Of a stretch of 37,588 nt of DNA, positions 8,640 to 18,196 are shown piece by piece. This DNA comes from Alphaproteobacteria bacterium (lineage in GTDB: Bacteria; Pseudomonadota; Alphaproteobacteria; Micavibrionales; Micavibrionaceae), in NCBI GenBank assembly GCA_020442425.1, contig JAGRKB010000056.1, positions 1-37,588 of the forward strand. Reading direction: 5' to 3'. Both the position numbers and the translations under genes were made by a program. Under the pieces are notes generated by a model, which saw only the letters and a list, made by a program, of their open reading frames with translations, was not told the DNA's origin and did not search any database. How positions within the stretch are numbered: position 1 is the stretch's first letter; every line of letters starts with the position of its first letter.

Positions 8640-9480
8640 AGGGGTGGGCAGGATAAGACCCCATAATCTGAACTTCTTTGGCAAAGAATTGTAATTCTTC
8701 AAGCGCGAGCCCAACATTACGGTCATCGATAGACCCCAAAACCTCAGCATAAAACCGCGCAACATTAAACTGCGGATCAATATAGCTTTCTAGCTTGGTC
8801 ATCTGCACACCATTGGTCGCAAATCCACCCAAAGCTTTATAAAGAGCAGCAGGAATATTGCGAACTTCAAAGAAAAAGCTGGATAAGATCGGACCCATGT
8901 CTTTGGTCGGTCTTTCCATCTCGCGAGAGAGAGCCAGAAAGCGAGTGGTGTTATTAGGAATATCCTGAATACCTTCACGCATAATTTGTAGCCCGTAAAT
9001 CTCGCCCGCTAGTTTAGAGGCAATGGCGCACTGGCTTTTGTCATTCCATTTCACAATATCTGCCGCAGCTCCCGCTGTATCGGCATGAACATGAGGGGTC
9101 AAGCCAAGTTCCTTAATAATTTTTCGACATTGGGGAAGAGCATGTGTATGAGAATGAACATCCTTGAGGTCTTCCATTTTTGCATCAGGCAAGGCTAGAA
9201 GACACATGGAAATCGGAAGGAAATGTTCGCCGATAATAAACATTTTCTTTTGCGGCAAAAGATGGTGAACATCCGCCACCCGACCAGCCAGAGAATTATC
9301 GACCGCAATCATCGCAAGATCAGCCTCCCCATTTTCCAAAACAGAGAATGTCTCTTCAAATGTCATACAGGGTAGTGTATCCATCTGAGGAAACATCTCC
9401 TTACACGCCATTTCGTGAAAAGCACCGAATGTACCCTGGAATGATATTTTGCCTGTACGTTTTGTGAAATCTTGCGTCAT
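8626..9480 (-). CDS. pheA: Prephenate dehydratase with ACT domain
   Basis: Converts prephenate to phenylpyruvate in phenylalanine synthesis (cytoplasm). The 284-residue length and layout fit the monofunctional enzyme without a chorismate mutase domain. The catalytic PDT domain spans about residues 10-190, including a GTFGAFHEMA segment, the DNSLAGRV segment (about 61-68) and the family TTRF motif at about 178-181. The ACT regulatory domain follows at about 198-275, with NIPAALYKAL and TKLES (about 228-232) corresponding to the GALV and ESRP regions that bind phenylalanine in known enzymes. Both regulatory motifs deviate slightly (PAAL rather than PGAL, ESY rather than ESR). Single gene; an AAGGAA sequence lies about 12 nt upstream of the ATG. 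Confidence 0.95.
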   Translation of the reverse strand: MTQDFTKRTGKISFQGTFGAFHEMACKEMFPQMDTLPCMTFEETFSVLENGEADLAMIAVDNSLAGRVADVHHLLPQKKMFIIGEHFLPISMCLLALPDAKMEDLKDVHSHTHALPQCRKIIKELGLTPHVHADTAGAAADIVKWNDKSQCAIASKLAGEIYGLQIMREGIQDIPNNTTRFLALSREMERPTKDMGPILSSFFFEVRNIPAALYKALGGFATNGVQMTKLESYIDPQFNVARFYAEVLGSIDDRNVGLALEELQFFAKEVQIMGSYPAHPFRAL

Positions 9481-9611
9481 TTTGTCTGAATTTCCTTATA
9501 AAAACAGTCTTCACCCTGTGATATACTATGTTATAGTGCCCGACAAGAGGTCGGAACCCCGTCTCTTTGTATAGATAAACGCAACAAAATTTATAAAATT
9601 AGGTTTTTGCT

Positions 9612-10181
9612 ATGAATATGAGATCAAATATAGCTCTATCTGCTTTGGTTTGTGCCGGTATCATTGCCTGGCTATCAGGATTTGCATCCCGTCAATTGGT
9701 TAATCCCGCAGAAATAAAAGCAGATGCGGTAAAAATCGAAGTTGCAGAAACCGCAACTGCCGGAGCCTCAGCATCCAAAAAGAGTGGACCGGAACCAATT
9801 CTGGCGCTTTTAAAAGATGCTGATCTCGCACGTGGTGAAAAAGTGGCCAAAGCCTGTGCTGCTTGTCACACCTTTGATAAGGGCGGAAAAAATGGCGTTG
9901 GCCCCAATTTGTATGGCGTCGTCGGCCGCAAGAAACAATCCCACGAAGGATTTGCCTATTCCGGAAGCCTGACAGAAACAGGCGGAGATACATGGACATA
10001 TACCGAATTATCCCACTTCCTGTATAAGCCAAAGGCCTATGCAAAAGGGACAAAAATGACCTATGCCGGATTGAAAAAAACTGAAGACCGTGCAGCTGTT
10101 CTAGCCTATCTGCGCAGTCTGGCCGATGCCCCCGCTGCGCTGCCAACTGAGGCTGAAATCTCGGCAGAAGCAGCAGAATAA
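9612..10181 (+). CDS. cycM: Membrane-anchored class I cytochrome c (CycM-like)
   Basis: Electron carrier facing the periplasm. A single uncleaved N-terminal helix (about residues 7-24) is followed by an Ala/Glu-rich spacer and a cytochrome c fold. The heme is attached at CAACH (about 82-86) and the distal Met ligand is in GTKM (about 146-149). The GPNLYGVVGR segment is typical of mitochondrial-like class I cytochromes. In alphaproteobacteria the anchored form (cytochrome c552/CycM) links the bc1 complex to the aa3 oxidase, which is the likely role here by homology. An acidic Ala/Glu-rich tail ends the protein. Transcribed alone and followed by a strong terminator. Confidence 0.92.
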   Translation: MNMRSNIALSALVCAGIIAWLSGFASRQLVNPAEIKADAVKIEVAETATAGASASKKSGPEPILALLKDADLARGEKVAKACAACHTFDKGGKNGVGPNLYGVVGRKKQSHEGFAYSGSLTETGGDTWTYTELSHFLYKPKAYAKGTKMTYAGLKKTEDRAAVLAYLRSLADAPAALPTEAEISAEAAE

Positions 10182-10210
10182 AGTTTCATAGAGGTAACCT
10201 CCAAAATTCT

Positions 10211-10236
10211 CCCCGCCCCAGTGGCGGGGTTTTTTT
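10211..10236 (+). terminator. Rho-independent terminator of the cytochrome c gene
   Basis: The stem CCCCGCC / GGCGGGG (10211-10217 with 10223-10229), with a 5-nt loop, is followed directly by seven T residues. It lies 29 nt after the cytochrome c stop codon. Confidence 0.92.
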
Positions 10237-10256
10237 CTTGCAAAAACCAAAAAGAT

Positions 10257-10463
10257 ATGAGAAAAGAGTTTATGAAAAAACAAAGTATAACACGTGAGTT
10301 CAATCAACTCGAAAGAGTCTCAATGGGAATTAATTTCCTGATAGCTGTTACGCATTTCAGTATGGCGCACTCTAATGGAGCACCTTACGCTGTTGTGGGG
10401 GGTGCGATTCTGACAGCGATAGCGGCTGGATACATAAAAGGCGGCTCATCAGGTCCTCAATAG
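10257..10463 (+). CDS. Small hydrophobic hypothetical protein
   Basis: A 68-residue unknown protein. A basic polar N-terminus is followed by a hydrophobic region (about residues 20-62) that could form one or two membrane helices and includes Gly/Ala-rich sequence. A longer reading from an ATG at 10221 would begin inside the loop of the cytochrome c terminator and is rejected. An alternative ATG at 10272 has a weak AAAGAG just upstream and would give 63 residues. The gene sits only 20 nt beyond the terminator, so it needs read-through or an internal promoter. Coding status is plausible rather than certain. Confidence 0.5.
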   Translation: MRKEFMKKQSITREFNQLERVSMGINFLIAVTHFSMAHSNGAPYAVVGGAILTAIAAGYIKGGSSGPQ

Positions 10464-10484
10464 CATTAATAAACAAAAATCATC

Positions 10485-12734
10485 TTAATTAATTTTCTCG
10501 ACAAATGAATCCATCAAACGTTTTGTTGATCCGTCAGCAAAACGGATATCCAGCTTTGCGCCCGCGACATGTATAACACGTCCCTCACCAAAGGTAGCAT
10601 GTCGCACACGATCCCCAAGTTGAAACCCTGCAACTGATGGTTTGGTATAACTAGGATTCTGAGGCGGAGAAGCAGGCGCCTGATAGCTACTTTGATAAGA
10701 AGAAGAGCCCCGATCACTCTCACGAGAATAACCCGATGAATCCCAATGCTGGGATCGCCCGGGTCGATAAAGACCGCTCTCTGATATAGCCTCGATATGA
10801 TCTTCTGGAAGCTCTTCAACAAAACGGGATGGTAAGGCATTAACCCAATTCCCGTACATGCGCCTGTTAGCAGCAAAAGTAATGGTGGCCTGTTTGCGCG
10901 CACGAGTGATTCCGACATAGGCCAGACGACGTTCTTCTTCCAACCCGTTTAATCCGTTTTCATCCATGGATTTCTGGGATGGGAATAAACCATCCTCCCA
11001 ACCGGGGAGATAAACGCAATCAAACTCAAGACCCTTGGCGCCGTGAAGAGTCATAAGGGATATGAACTCATCACTCCCTGTTGCCGCATTCTGTGTCTCC
11101 ATGACTAACGCAACATGCTCAAGGAAAGAAGCAAGAGACTCGAATTCTTCCATACCGGAAATCAATTCTTTGAGGTTCTCAACACGCCCTTGTGCTTCAG
11201 GAGATTTATCTATCTGCCACATCGTCAAGTAACCGGATTCATCAAGAATTTGCCCCGCCAAATCACCATGAGCCGTTGTTGAAACCAAAGAGCGCCAGCG
11301 TTCAAAATCATTCATCAAGGCCCCAAGCGTTGCACCGGTTTTACCTTTGATCGTCCCGTTTGCAGCCATCTCCGTAGCCGCTTCCGTCATGGGTATTCCA
11401 TGTGCACGCGCATATTCATGAATATTTTTTATACTGGTATTGCCAATGCCACGTTTGGGCACATTGACAATTCGCTCGAAAGCAAGATCATCCGACGGCT
11501 GGGCCACCACACGTAAATAAGCCAAAGCATCGCGGATTTCCTGACGCTCGTAAAAGCGCGGGCCTCCGAATACACGATAAGGCACACCCATCTGGATCAA
11601 GCGTTCTTCAAATTCACGCATTTGAAATCCTGCACGAACCAGAATGGCAATTTGGGATAGGGACATTTTTCGGTGCTGAAGGCTTTCAATATCTTCAATG
11701 ACAAAACGGGCTTCGGCTTCCCCATCCCACAAACCTTGTACACGAACCTTTTGACCGTCTTCCCCTTCGCTCCAAAGTGTCTTGCCAAGTCGCCCGGTAT
11801 TGTTGGCAATCACGCCCCCGGCCGCAGCTAGAATATGACCGGTCGAGCGATAATTCTGTTCAAGGCGAACAATCTTGGCATTGGGAAAATCTTTTTCAAA
11901 ACGAAGAATATTTCCGACCTCTGCCCCGCGCCAACCATAAATCGATTGGTCATCATCCCCGACACAACATAAATTATTTGAACCCTGAGCCAACAATCTT
12001 AGCCACATATACTGGGCAACGTTGGTATCTTGATACTCGTCAACCATGATGTATTTGTAACGACGATGGTAATCCTCAAGAATTGCGGTATGCGCAGGAT
12101 CGCGCAAGATAGAGATCATGTGCAAAAGCAAATCTCCGAAATCACAAGCATTGACACTCCGAAGGCGCGATTGATATTCGGCATAAATCGACTGCATTTG
12201 TCCGTGAGCAATATCACCCGCCTCCTTGGGGCTGATATCTCCGGGAGTTAGAGCGCGATCTTTCCAGCGTTCAATCATCGCCAAAATCATTTTGGGAGGA
12301 AAACGCTTTGTATCAATATTGCGGGGCTCAATAATCTGTTTAACCAGTCGCAAACAATCATCAGGATCAAGGATTGTAAACGAAGAGGTCAACCCCACCA
12401 ATTCCGCATGACGCCTTAATTGACGCGCAGCCAACGCGTGAAACGTTCCCAATGCCCAGCCTTCAACCGGAGCACCGCCCAGAATGCGTGAAACGCGCTC
12501 TTTCATTTCCTGAGCAGCCTTATTGGTAAAAGTGACCGCCAGAATTTGAGACGGAAAAGCCCGCCCAGTCTGGATTAAATGTGCCAAACGTGTGGTCAGA
12601 ACGCGTGTTTTTCCTGTCCCCGCTCCGGCAAGAACCAGAACCGGCCCGTCAAGAGCCTCAACAGCTTCCAGTTGCGCAGAATTAAGCCCGTCAAGATAGG
12701 GCGGAAAAGCAGGGGATAGGGCAGAATTCATCAT
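10485..12734 (-). CDS. uvrD: UvrD/PcrA-type superfamily 1 DNA helicase
   Basis: ATP-dependent 3'-5' helicase used in nucleotide excision and mismatch repair and in replication-fork maintenance. All SF1A motifs are seen: Walker A GAGTGKT, VTFTNKAA (Ia), VDEYQDT (II), GDDDQSIYGWRGA (III), QNYRST (IV), LMTLHGAKGLEF (V) and VGITRAR (VI). The C-terminal 50 residues form the Tudor-like domain (GDRVRHATFGEGRV) that contacts RNA polymerase in PcrA. Before it is a Ser/Gln/Pro-rich linker. The open frame could begin at 12776, but the 14 extra residues are unlike the family; the paired ATGs at 12734 and 12731 place the product at about 749 or 748 residues. Divergent from lolA. Confidence 0.96.
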   Translation of the reverse strand: MMNSALSPAFPPYLDGLNSAQLEAVEALDGPVLVLAGAGTGKTRVLTTRLAHLIQTGRAFPSQILAVTFTNKAAQEMKERVSRILGGAPVEGWALGTFHALAARQLRRHAELVGLTSSFTILDPDDCLRLVKQIIEPRNIDTKRFPPKMILAMIERWKDRALTPGDISPKEAGDIAHGQMQSIYAEYQSRLRSVNACDFGDLLLHMISILRDPAHTAILEDYHRRYKYIMVDEYQDTNVAQYMWLRLLAQGSNNLCCVGDDDQSIYGWRGAEVGNILRFEKDFPNAKIVRLEQNYRSTGHILAAAGGVIANNTGRLGKTLWSEGEDGQKVRVQGLWDGEAEARFVIEDIESLQHRKMSLSQIAILVRAGFQMREFEERLIQMGVPYRVFGGPRFYERQEIRDALAYLRVVAQPSDDLAFERIVNVPKRGIGNTSIKNIHEYARAHGIPMTEAATEMAANGTIKGKTGATLGALMNDFERWRSLVSTTAHGDLAGQILDESGYLTMWQIDKSPEAQGRVENLKELISGMEEFESLASFLEHVALVMETQNAATGSDEFISLMTLHGAKGLEFDCVYLPGWEDGLFPSQKSMDENGLNGLEEERRLAYVGITRARKQATITFAANRRMYGNWVNALPSRFVEELPEDHIEAISESGLYRPGRSQHWDSSGYSRESDRGSSSYQSSYQAPASPPQNPSYTKPSVAGFQLGDRVRHATFGEGRVIHVAGAKLDIRFADGSTKRLMDSFVEKIN

Positions 12735-12843
12735 GAACAGAGCATAGGGATTTTTATTGGAATTGCAATAACGCAATATCAGCGGGGGAGGCTTTCCCTT
12801 TTTATCGTTTTAGTCTAAGTAAGAAGTAAGAAAAGGAAATATT

Positions 12844-13482
12844 ATGGCTCATCACCCTGTGAAACTTTTGATCGCTTTGACGCTGGTTTTTATAGCCCCT
12901 ATTTTTGGACAAAAAGCGGAAGCCGCTAACACTAAACCTGTGGAAGTACAAAAAGCTGAAGATTATTTCGCGCGCTTGAATACAGTACAGGCACGTTTTG
13001 TGCAGACCTCAGCCGATGGTCGCCAGCAACGCGGAACATTCTATCTTGATCGCCCCGGAAAACTGCGTTTTCAATATGATGCTCCCAATGAGGATTTTGT
13101 CGTAGCAGACGGCCTCTTTATCTATTTCTACGACTCACAATTAAAACAGCAATCCCATGCACCGATCTCCGAGACATTAGCGTACTTTTTGTTGCGTGAT
13201 AAAATGAAACTAACCGGAGACTTAACGGTTACAAAAATCATGCGCTCTGGTGATTTGGTTCAGATTTCTCTGGTTCAAACCGACCAGAAAGAATCGGGGA
13301 CATTGGTACTGGGATTCACCGAAGATAAGAGTAAAAATTTGGAACTCAAAAAATGGCGTATTATCGATGCCATGGGAAATATCACGGAGACCGAATTATT
13401 CAACATCAAAAAAGATGTTAAATTTAAACAAAAGGGTTTGTTCGCTTACCATGACCCTGAACGCAAAGGCTTAAACCAATAA
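12844..13482 (+). CDS. lolA: Outer-membrane lipoprotein carrier protein LolA
   Basis: Periplasmic chaperone that receives lipoproteins from LolCDE and hands them to the outer membrane. The 212-residue protein has a signal peptide (about residues 1-27, ending AEA). The family pattern follows: the LNTVQARFVQTSADGRQQRG segment near 46-65, DRPGKLRFQYD, and an FIYFYDSQLKQ strand. Spacing, length and beta-rich character fit LolA/COG2834. A good Shine-Dalgarno (AAAGGAAA) precedes the ATG. In many alphaproteobacteria lolA directly follows ftsK; here the two are about 8 kb apart and on opposite strands. Confidence 0.93.
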   Translation: MAHHPVKLLIALTLVFIAPIFGQKAEAANTKPVEVQKAEDYFARLNTVQARFVQTSADGRQQRGTFYLDRPGKLRFQYDAPNEDFVVADGLFIYFYDSQLKQQSHAPISETLAYFLLRDKMKLTGDLTVTKIMRSGDLVQISLVQTDQKESGTLVLGFTEDKSKNLELKKWRIIDAMGNITETELFNIKKDVKFKQKGLFAYHDPERKGLNQ

Positions 13483-13488
13483 GCCCAA

Positions 13489-14733
13489 CTAACGCTCGAT
13501 AGTATGTTTTGATCTTTCAGGGAACGGTGTGATGCTCATATCGTTCCCGTTTTCATTCTGGAATTCGGGAGCCGATAAAACACGCGCAGGTGTTTCAATT
13601 GCAGAAATCTCCGGCATGTCTTTCCCCCCCGTTTGCACCTGCAAATCCTTGAAACGGCGCAAAGCAGGCAAAACATTGGTATCAAGAGATCCGATTGCTT
13701 TGTTGTAACTCTCGATAGACCCAGTTAAAGAGCGACCTAGTTTCGACATGTGATCGCCAAAAATAGAAACACGTCTATAAAGATCAGAACCAATCGTCGC
13801 AACTTTTTGAGCCTCCTCGGCAATCTTTTGCTGCTGCCAACCATACATAACAACGCGAAGCAGTCCCATAATCGTAGTCGGGGATGCTAGGATAATATTA
13901 GCCCGAGAGGCATCTTCCAGAATAGACTGATCTTGTGACACAGCTAAAGAATAAAGACTTTCAGACGGCAAAAACATCACGACAAATTCGGGAGAATCGA
14001 ACTGACGCCAGTAATCTTTCTGCGACAAAGCCTTCAAATGATCGCGCACTTTTTGTCTGAAATGTCCCAAAGCTTGTTCTTGTTCTCTGGTTCCTGTTTC
14101 ATCAATCAGCGTCCAATAAGGATCAAGCGGAGTTTTGACATCAATAACAATCTGAATCCCATTCGGAAGAGTTACGATAAAATCGGGTTTCTGGGTTTGC
14201 CCGTCCGCAATAACAGTTTTTTGCGTTGAATAATGAATACCTTCTACAAAACCGATTAGCTCGAATGTTCTTTGAAGCTGCATTTCACCCCAGCGTCCAC
14301 GTGCTGTCGGATTACGAAGCACTTGAACCAGACTTTGAGTCTGCTCGCGTAAATATCTTTGATCCTCGGAAAAACTTTTCAGCTGGGCTTCTAAGCCTGC
14401 ACCGGCCTTGCCTAATGTCTCGATCTTTTGCTCCATTTCCTTAAGGCTTTTTCCAATCGGGTCAACCATATCGGAGATGGACTTCTGACGCTTCTCATAA
14501 TCAAAAGAATTTTCCATTTGGGATTGTTTGAGCTTCTCTTGAGCAAGTTGCAGGAACTGATCCTGAGATTTGCGTAAAGACTCTTGTGCCAAAGCATCAA
14601 AGGCCATTCCCATCTGATCCTGAAGGGAGCGCATACGGGAAATGCGTGGCCAGAGCACTGCAAAAATCAACAAAGCACCGCCCGAAAAGCCGAGGGCCAA
14701 TGACAATAAATCAAAAGTAATATCGTAAGACAT
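13489..14733 (-). CDS. rmuC: DNA recombination protein RmuC homologue
   Basis: RmuC-family protein, genetically linked to limiting DNA inversion and recombination. About 414 residues with an N-terminal membrane helix (about 10-28), a long coiled coil (about 30-130) and an endonuclease-like core. The core includes GRWGEMQLQ, a VIDVKTPLD segment (PD-(D/E)xK-like, about 205-213) and FLPSESLY. Two starts are possible. The ATG at 14733 has AGGA six nt upstream and is preferred over 14748, which adds five residues. A Pro/Glu-rich tail ends the protein. Convergent with lolA, 6 nt apart; no terminator lies between them. Confidence 0.93.
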   Translation of the reverse strand: MSYDITFDLLSLALGFSGGALLIFAVLWPRISRMRSLQDQMGMAFDALAQESLRKSQDQFLQLAQEKLKQSQMENSFDYEKRQKSISDMVDPIGKSLKEMEQKIETLGKAGAGLEAQLKSFSEDQRYLREQTQSLVQVLRNPTARGRWGEMQLQRTFELIGFVEGIHYSTQKTVIADGQTQKPDFIVTLPNGIQIVIDVKTPLDPYWTLIDETGTREQEQALGHFRQKVRDHLKALSQKDYWRQFDSPEFVVMFLPSESLYSLAVSQDQSILEDASRANIILASPTTIMGLLRVVMYGWQQQKIAEEAQKVATIGSDLYRRVSIFGDHMSKLGRSLTGSIESYNKAIGSLDTNVLPALRRFKDLQVQTGGKDMPEISAIETPARVLSAPEFQNENGNDMSITPFPERSKHTIER

Positions 14734-14834
14734 GCCAAATCCTAACATTCCGGAAACATTATCGCCAATAAATAATAATCCTGAAAAGTGATAGAGGGAT
14801 ATTCATACCCACGTATATATGATAGAATTATAAT

Positions 14835-15506
14835 ATGAACAATGAAAGTGGAAATGCCTTCCTGTATATCCTGATCGCCGTCGTCCTGTTTGGCGCTTTG
14901 ATGTTTGCGATCTCGAAATCATCCGATCAGGATGATTCAACCGGAGAATTGTCTCAAGGACGGGAAGCTGTCGCGGTGAATGAAATATTGAGTTACGCCG
15001 CCACCACAACCAATGCTCTGACCCAACTTCAGGCCACCCACGTTCAAAACGACCAAATTGACTTTATGCTGCCAAGCGATGCCAACTTTAATGTTGCTCC
15101 GAATATTTATAAAATCTTTCATCCGGATGGCGGAGGGCTGAATTATAGAGCGCTTCCCAAACTGGCAATCGAAGACGATTCTGTTGATCCGGTGCCAGGG
15201 TATTATGTGGGGAGGTTCAACAATGTGGAATGGACGCCAAGCACAACACCGGATATTTTATTTGTTGCTTATGAAATAAAGACAAGCGTTTGCGAAGCAA
15301 TCAATAAAAAGCTGACAGGTTCAACCACTATCCCGACTGTCTCGGGATCGCCTTTAGAAGATTTCTTTATAGATGATACGCTGCATGTAGGAACCAATGC
15401 TGATTTTATGGTTGCAAATTGCGCTGCCTGCGAGGAGGTTGCCGCCCTTTGTGTTCAAGACGCTGGTGGAAAGAATGTATTCTACAGCCTTTTGGAAGCT
15501 GAATGA
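14835..15506 (+). CDS. Pilin-like protein with N-terminal hydrophobic helix
   Basis: A 223-residue protein not assigned to a named family. It begins with a short polar leader (MNNESGN) followed immediately by a hydrophobic helix (about residues 8-26). Then comes a helical amphipathic stretch and a soluble domain with several Gly and Asp turns. This layout resembles type IV pilins, pseudopilins or Tad minor pilins, but the usual prepilin peptidase site (Gly followed by Phe and Glu at +5) is not clear. Four cysteines lie in the second half, with CAAC at about 196-199. No strong ribosome binding site is visible. Isolated: rmuC diverges on the left and engB converges on the right, with a 7-nt gap to engB. 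Confidence 0.6.
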   Translation: MNNESGNAFLYILIAVVLFGALMFAISKSSDQDDSTGELSQGREAVAVNEILSYAATTTNALTQLQATHVQNDQIDFMLPSDANFNVAPNIYKIFHPDGGGLNYRALPKLAIEDDSVDPVPGYYVGRFNNVEWTPSTTPDILFVAYEIKTSVCEAINKKLTGSTTIPTVSGSPLEDFFIDDTLHVGTNADFMVANCAACEEVAALCVQDAGGKNVFYSLLEAE

Positions 15507-15513
15507 TTTGTAA

Positions 15514-16128
15514 TTAGATCAAATCCAGAATTTGTTGTTGAAGCTCTTCAAGCCCTAATTTTTTCCATGAACTAACCGGAAATGCGAGAGGGAATGCCGC
15601 AGGGTGTTTTTTCAAAATCGTCTCAATCTCGGCCTTGGTATTATCGAGATCGGATTTCTTTGGGTGGTCGCTTTTGGTCATGATAATGCGATAAGAAACA
15701 GCCGCCATATCAAGCATCTTCATCATATCAATATCCGAGTCTTTAAGACCATGCCGACTATCAATTAGTAAAAAAACTGTCCGCAAATTCGGTCTACCCT
15801 TGAGGTAATCTCTAAGAATATAATTCCAATGTTCCTTCATTTTTTTCGAGACTTTGGCATAACCGTATCCCGGCATATCCACCAACCAGAAATGATCACC
15901 GACATCAAAAAAGTTGAGCTGCTGTGTGCGCCCCGGTGTATGGGATACGTGGGCAATTTTCCTGCCCAGCAACGCATTGATCAGCGACGACTTCCCGACA
16001 TTGGATCGGCCGGCAAATGCAATCTCGGGAATCTGGCTTGGGGGCAATTGCTTTAAATCTGCAATCCCTAGTCGGAACTCACAAGGGCCGGAAAAAACTT
16101 TTCGGATAGTGCGTGCGCGATCTTCCAC
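15514..16128 (-). CDS. engB: Ribosome biogenesis GTPase EngB (YsxC/YihA)
   Basis: Essential small GTPase for late assembly of the 50S subunit. Motifs in order: G1 GRSNVGKS (about 40-47), G2 Thr in HTPGRTQ, G3 DMPG (about 84-87), G4 TKSD (about 151-154) and G5 SSWK (about 186-189). The 204-residue length is normal. It lies 6 nt downstream of yidC, in the same direction, and ends the rpmH-rnpA-yidD-yidC-engB run. In many alphaproteobacteria argB follows engB; here no gene follows on this strand. Confidence 0.96.
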   Translation of the reverse strand: MEDRARTIRKVFSGPCEFRLGIADLKQLPPSQIPEIAFAGRSNVGKSSLINALLGRKIAHVSHTPGRTQQLNFFDVGDHFWLVDMPGYGYAKVSKKMKEHWNYILRDYLKGRPNLRTVFLLIDSRHGLKDSDIDMMKMLDMAAVSYRIIMTKSDHPKKSDLDNTKAEIETILKKHPAAFPLAFPVSSWKKLGLEELQQQILDLI

Positions 16129-16134
16129 TATAAT

Positions 16135-18033
16135 CTACGCTCCATCTTTCTTATCGTCTTTCTTGGCGCTGTCAACTGCTTCGAGTTCTTCCTTTTCCTT
16201 TTTCACGGCTTCGAGAACTTTTTCGGTTTCACGCTTGTGTACATCATGATGTTCACGAGCGGCATCAGGAGAGAATAGATAGATCGGAACGCCCATAGAG
16301 CGCATGATATAAGCTTGTTGCAGAACAGAGAAAATATTCGAGAACGCCCAATAAATCACAAGACCGGATGCAAAACGGGACAGCATATATGTCATGATCC
16401 AAGGCATGTAGTTTGCAATATCACGCTGAATTTGATCTTGTGGTGGTGGGTTGAAATGTTTCTGGATCAACAGCATAGCCAGCATTACCAAAGACCACGG
16501 GCCGATCATCAGGAAAGTCGGAACATCAAATGGCAATAATCCGAACAGGTTAAAGACTGACATTGTATCATGAGCCGAGAGATCATGAATCCACCCGATA
16601 AACGGAGCGTGACGCATTTCAACAGCAATGGTAATCACTTTATAAACTGCAAAGAAAATAGGAATTTGCAAAAGCAAAGGGAAACATCCGGCCATAGGAT
16701 TGACCTTTTCTGTTTCGTAAAGCTTGACCAGCTCTTGTTGCAGCTTTTGTTTATCGCTCCCGTAGCGGGCTTTCAATTCTGCCATCTTCGGAGAGACTTT
16801 TCTCAAAGAGGCGAAAGAGCGATAGGATTTACTTGCCAACGGGAAGACTAGAATGCGAACACAAATCGTCAAAAGAATAATCGCAAAGCCGAAATTTCCG
16901 ACGAAATCATTGAACAGGATCAGGGCTGTATAAAGAGGTTTTGTCAGGAAGTACAAGACGCCAAAATCAACGGCCAGATCAAAGTGACGGAGCTTTAAAG
17001 ATTCTTCATAGTCATTCAGCAAAGAAAGTTTCTTAGCACCAATAAAGAAATGGCTGGAATCTTCAGCGCTAGCGCCATTTGCAACTTTGATCTCGCTCCC
17101 CCTAGCATCCAATTGGAAAAGAGTAAGCTGAGGGTCTTTCTGATTAGGAACAGCTTGGAACCGATATGTATGTTCACTCATCTGGGATGGGATAAGAGCG
17201 GACAGCCAATATTTTTCTCCAAAGCCGATCCAGCCGTTTAAAGCATTGTGAGTTTGAGATTTTCCTTCAAACAAATCATCATAATCAATCTCATGCATAT
17301 CGTCCCCGATATACCCAAGCGGCCCTTCGAATGCGACGCCCGTGGAAAATCCTTCAGGAATACCGCGACGAGCAACAGAAATATAAGGGTAAAGACTAAC
17401 TTCTTTTCCGGAGTTATTTTCAACGGATTGCGTTAAGCCGATCATATAATGGTCATCAATGCTATAGGTGCGAGAGAAGGTAATGCCTTGTCCGTTCTTC
17501 CAGAATAAAGTGAGCGGAGTTTCAGGCGTAAGACGCGCATCCGCTGAAGACGCAGACCACACTGTATTCTGATCTGGTAGGCGAACGGAAAGGTCAGCAC
17601 TTAACCATCCGCTTTCGGTGTAATGGGCACCCTTCGTTCCAGAAGGAGACATCAGAACAACATTATTTTCCCTCTCGAGCGTATCATAAAAATTTTTCAA
17701 GACGATATCATCAATCCGACCTCCGCGAAGAGAGATAGAGCCTTTAATCTCCGGAGAGTCGACAGTGATCCGCGCATTTTCCTGCAGTCGATCTTCGCGC
17801 GGCAGGATAATCTCGTCCTCAGGCGTTGCAATTTTTTCTGTAATCACAGCTTGGGGAGCATTCTGGGCTGCTTCTGCTCTTGCCTTTTCCATGGCCTCAA
17901 CGCGCGGACCCATAATAAAATGGTCAAACAAGAACCACAATCCGATAGCAGCGACGGCAAAGATAATCAGGTTCTTCTTGTCCTGAGGATGCATAGGTTT
18001 TTGAGGTGTATTACTATTCATAGGAGAGGTCAT
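16135..18033 (-). CDS. yidC: Membrane protein insertase YidC
   Basis: Inserts and folds inner-membrane proteins, with or without SecYEG. The 632 residues show the Gram-negative form: an N-terminal helix (about 21-40), a large beta-sandwich periplasmic domain (about 60-345) and a five-helix core from about 355. The conserved cytosolic Arg that sits in the hydrophilic groove is in YRSFASLR (about residues 404-411), followed by the coiled helical hairpin with MAELKARYG. GCFPLLLQIPIFFAVYKV is the typical TM3 entry. The C-terminus is a Lys/Glu-rich tail, usual for ribosome contact. An alternative start lies four codons in (18021). A 163-nt gap separates it from yidD. Confidence 0.97.
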   Translation of the reverse strand: MTSPMNSNTPQKPMHPQDKKNLIIFAVAAIGLWFLFDHFIMGPRVEAMEKARAEAAQNAPQAVITEKIATPEDEIILPREDRLQENARITVDSPEIKGSISLRGGRIDDIVLKNFYDTLERENNVVLMSPSGTKGAHYTESGWLSADLSVRLPDQNTVWSASSADARLTPETPLTLFWKNGQGITFSRTYSIDDHYMIGLTQSVENNSGKEVSLYPYISVARRGIPEGFSTGVAFEGPLGYIGDDMHEIDYDDLFEGKSQTHNALNGWIGFGEKYWLSALIPSQMSEHTYRFQAVPNQKDPQLTLFQLDARGSEIKVANGASAEDSSHFFIGAKKLSLLNDYEESLKLRHFDLAVDFGVLYFLTKPLYTALILFNDFVGNFGFAIILLTICVRILVFPLASKSYRSFASLRKVSPKMAELKARYGSDKQKLQQELVKLYETEKVNPMAGCFPLLLQIPIFFAVYKVITIAVEMRHAPFIGWIHDLSAHDTMSVFNLFGLLPFDVPTFLMIGPWSLVMLAMLLIQKHFNPPPQDQIQRDIANYMPWIMTYMLSRFASGLVIYWAFSNIFSVLQQAYIMRSMGVPIYLFSPDAAREHHDVHKRETEKVLEAVKKEKEELEAVDSAKKDDKKDGA

Positions 18034-18196
18034 CTCTTATAAGGCTCCATTTAGGTCTATAAAATTTTATTGCTCTTCGATCGGATCAAAAAAGGCCGCA
18101 CGATCAAAGCGACAGAGTACAAATTAATTTCGTTAAACTGTGGCATTCTTATAGCGGGAAAGGACAATATGCGCAAACCCTCTCTTGCCGCTGATA

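Noticed and set aside
9540..9556. CCGAC/GTCGG hairpin upstream of the cytochrome c gene
   Set aside because: A five-pair stem with no T-run or known riboswitch motif; it could be a leader hairpin but nothing supports a function.
10221..10256. Upstream extension of the small hydrophobic ORF
   Set aside because: The ATG at 10221 lies in the loop of a strong terminator; a start at 10257 or 10272 is more reasonable.
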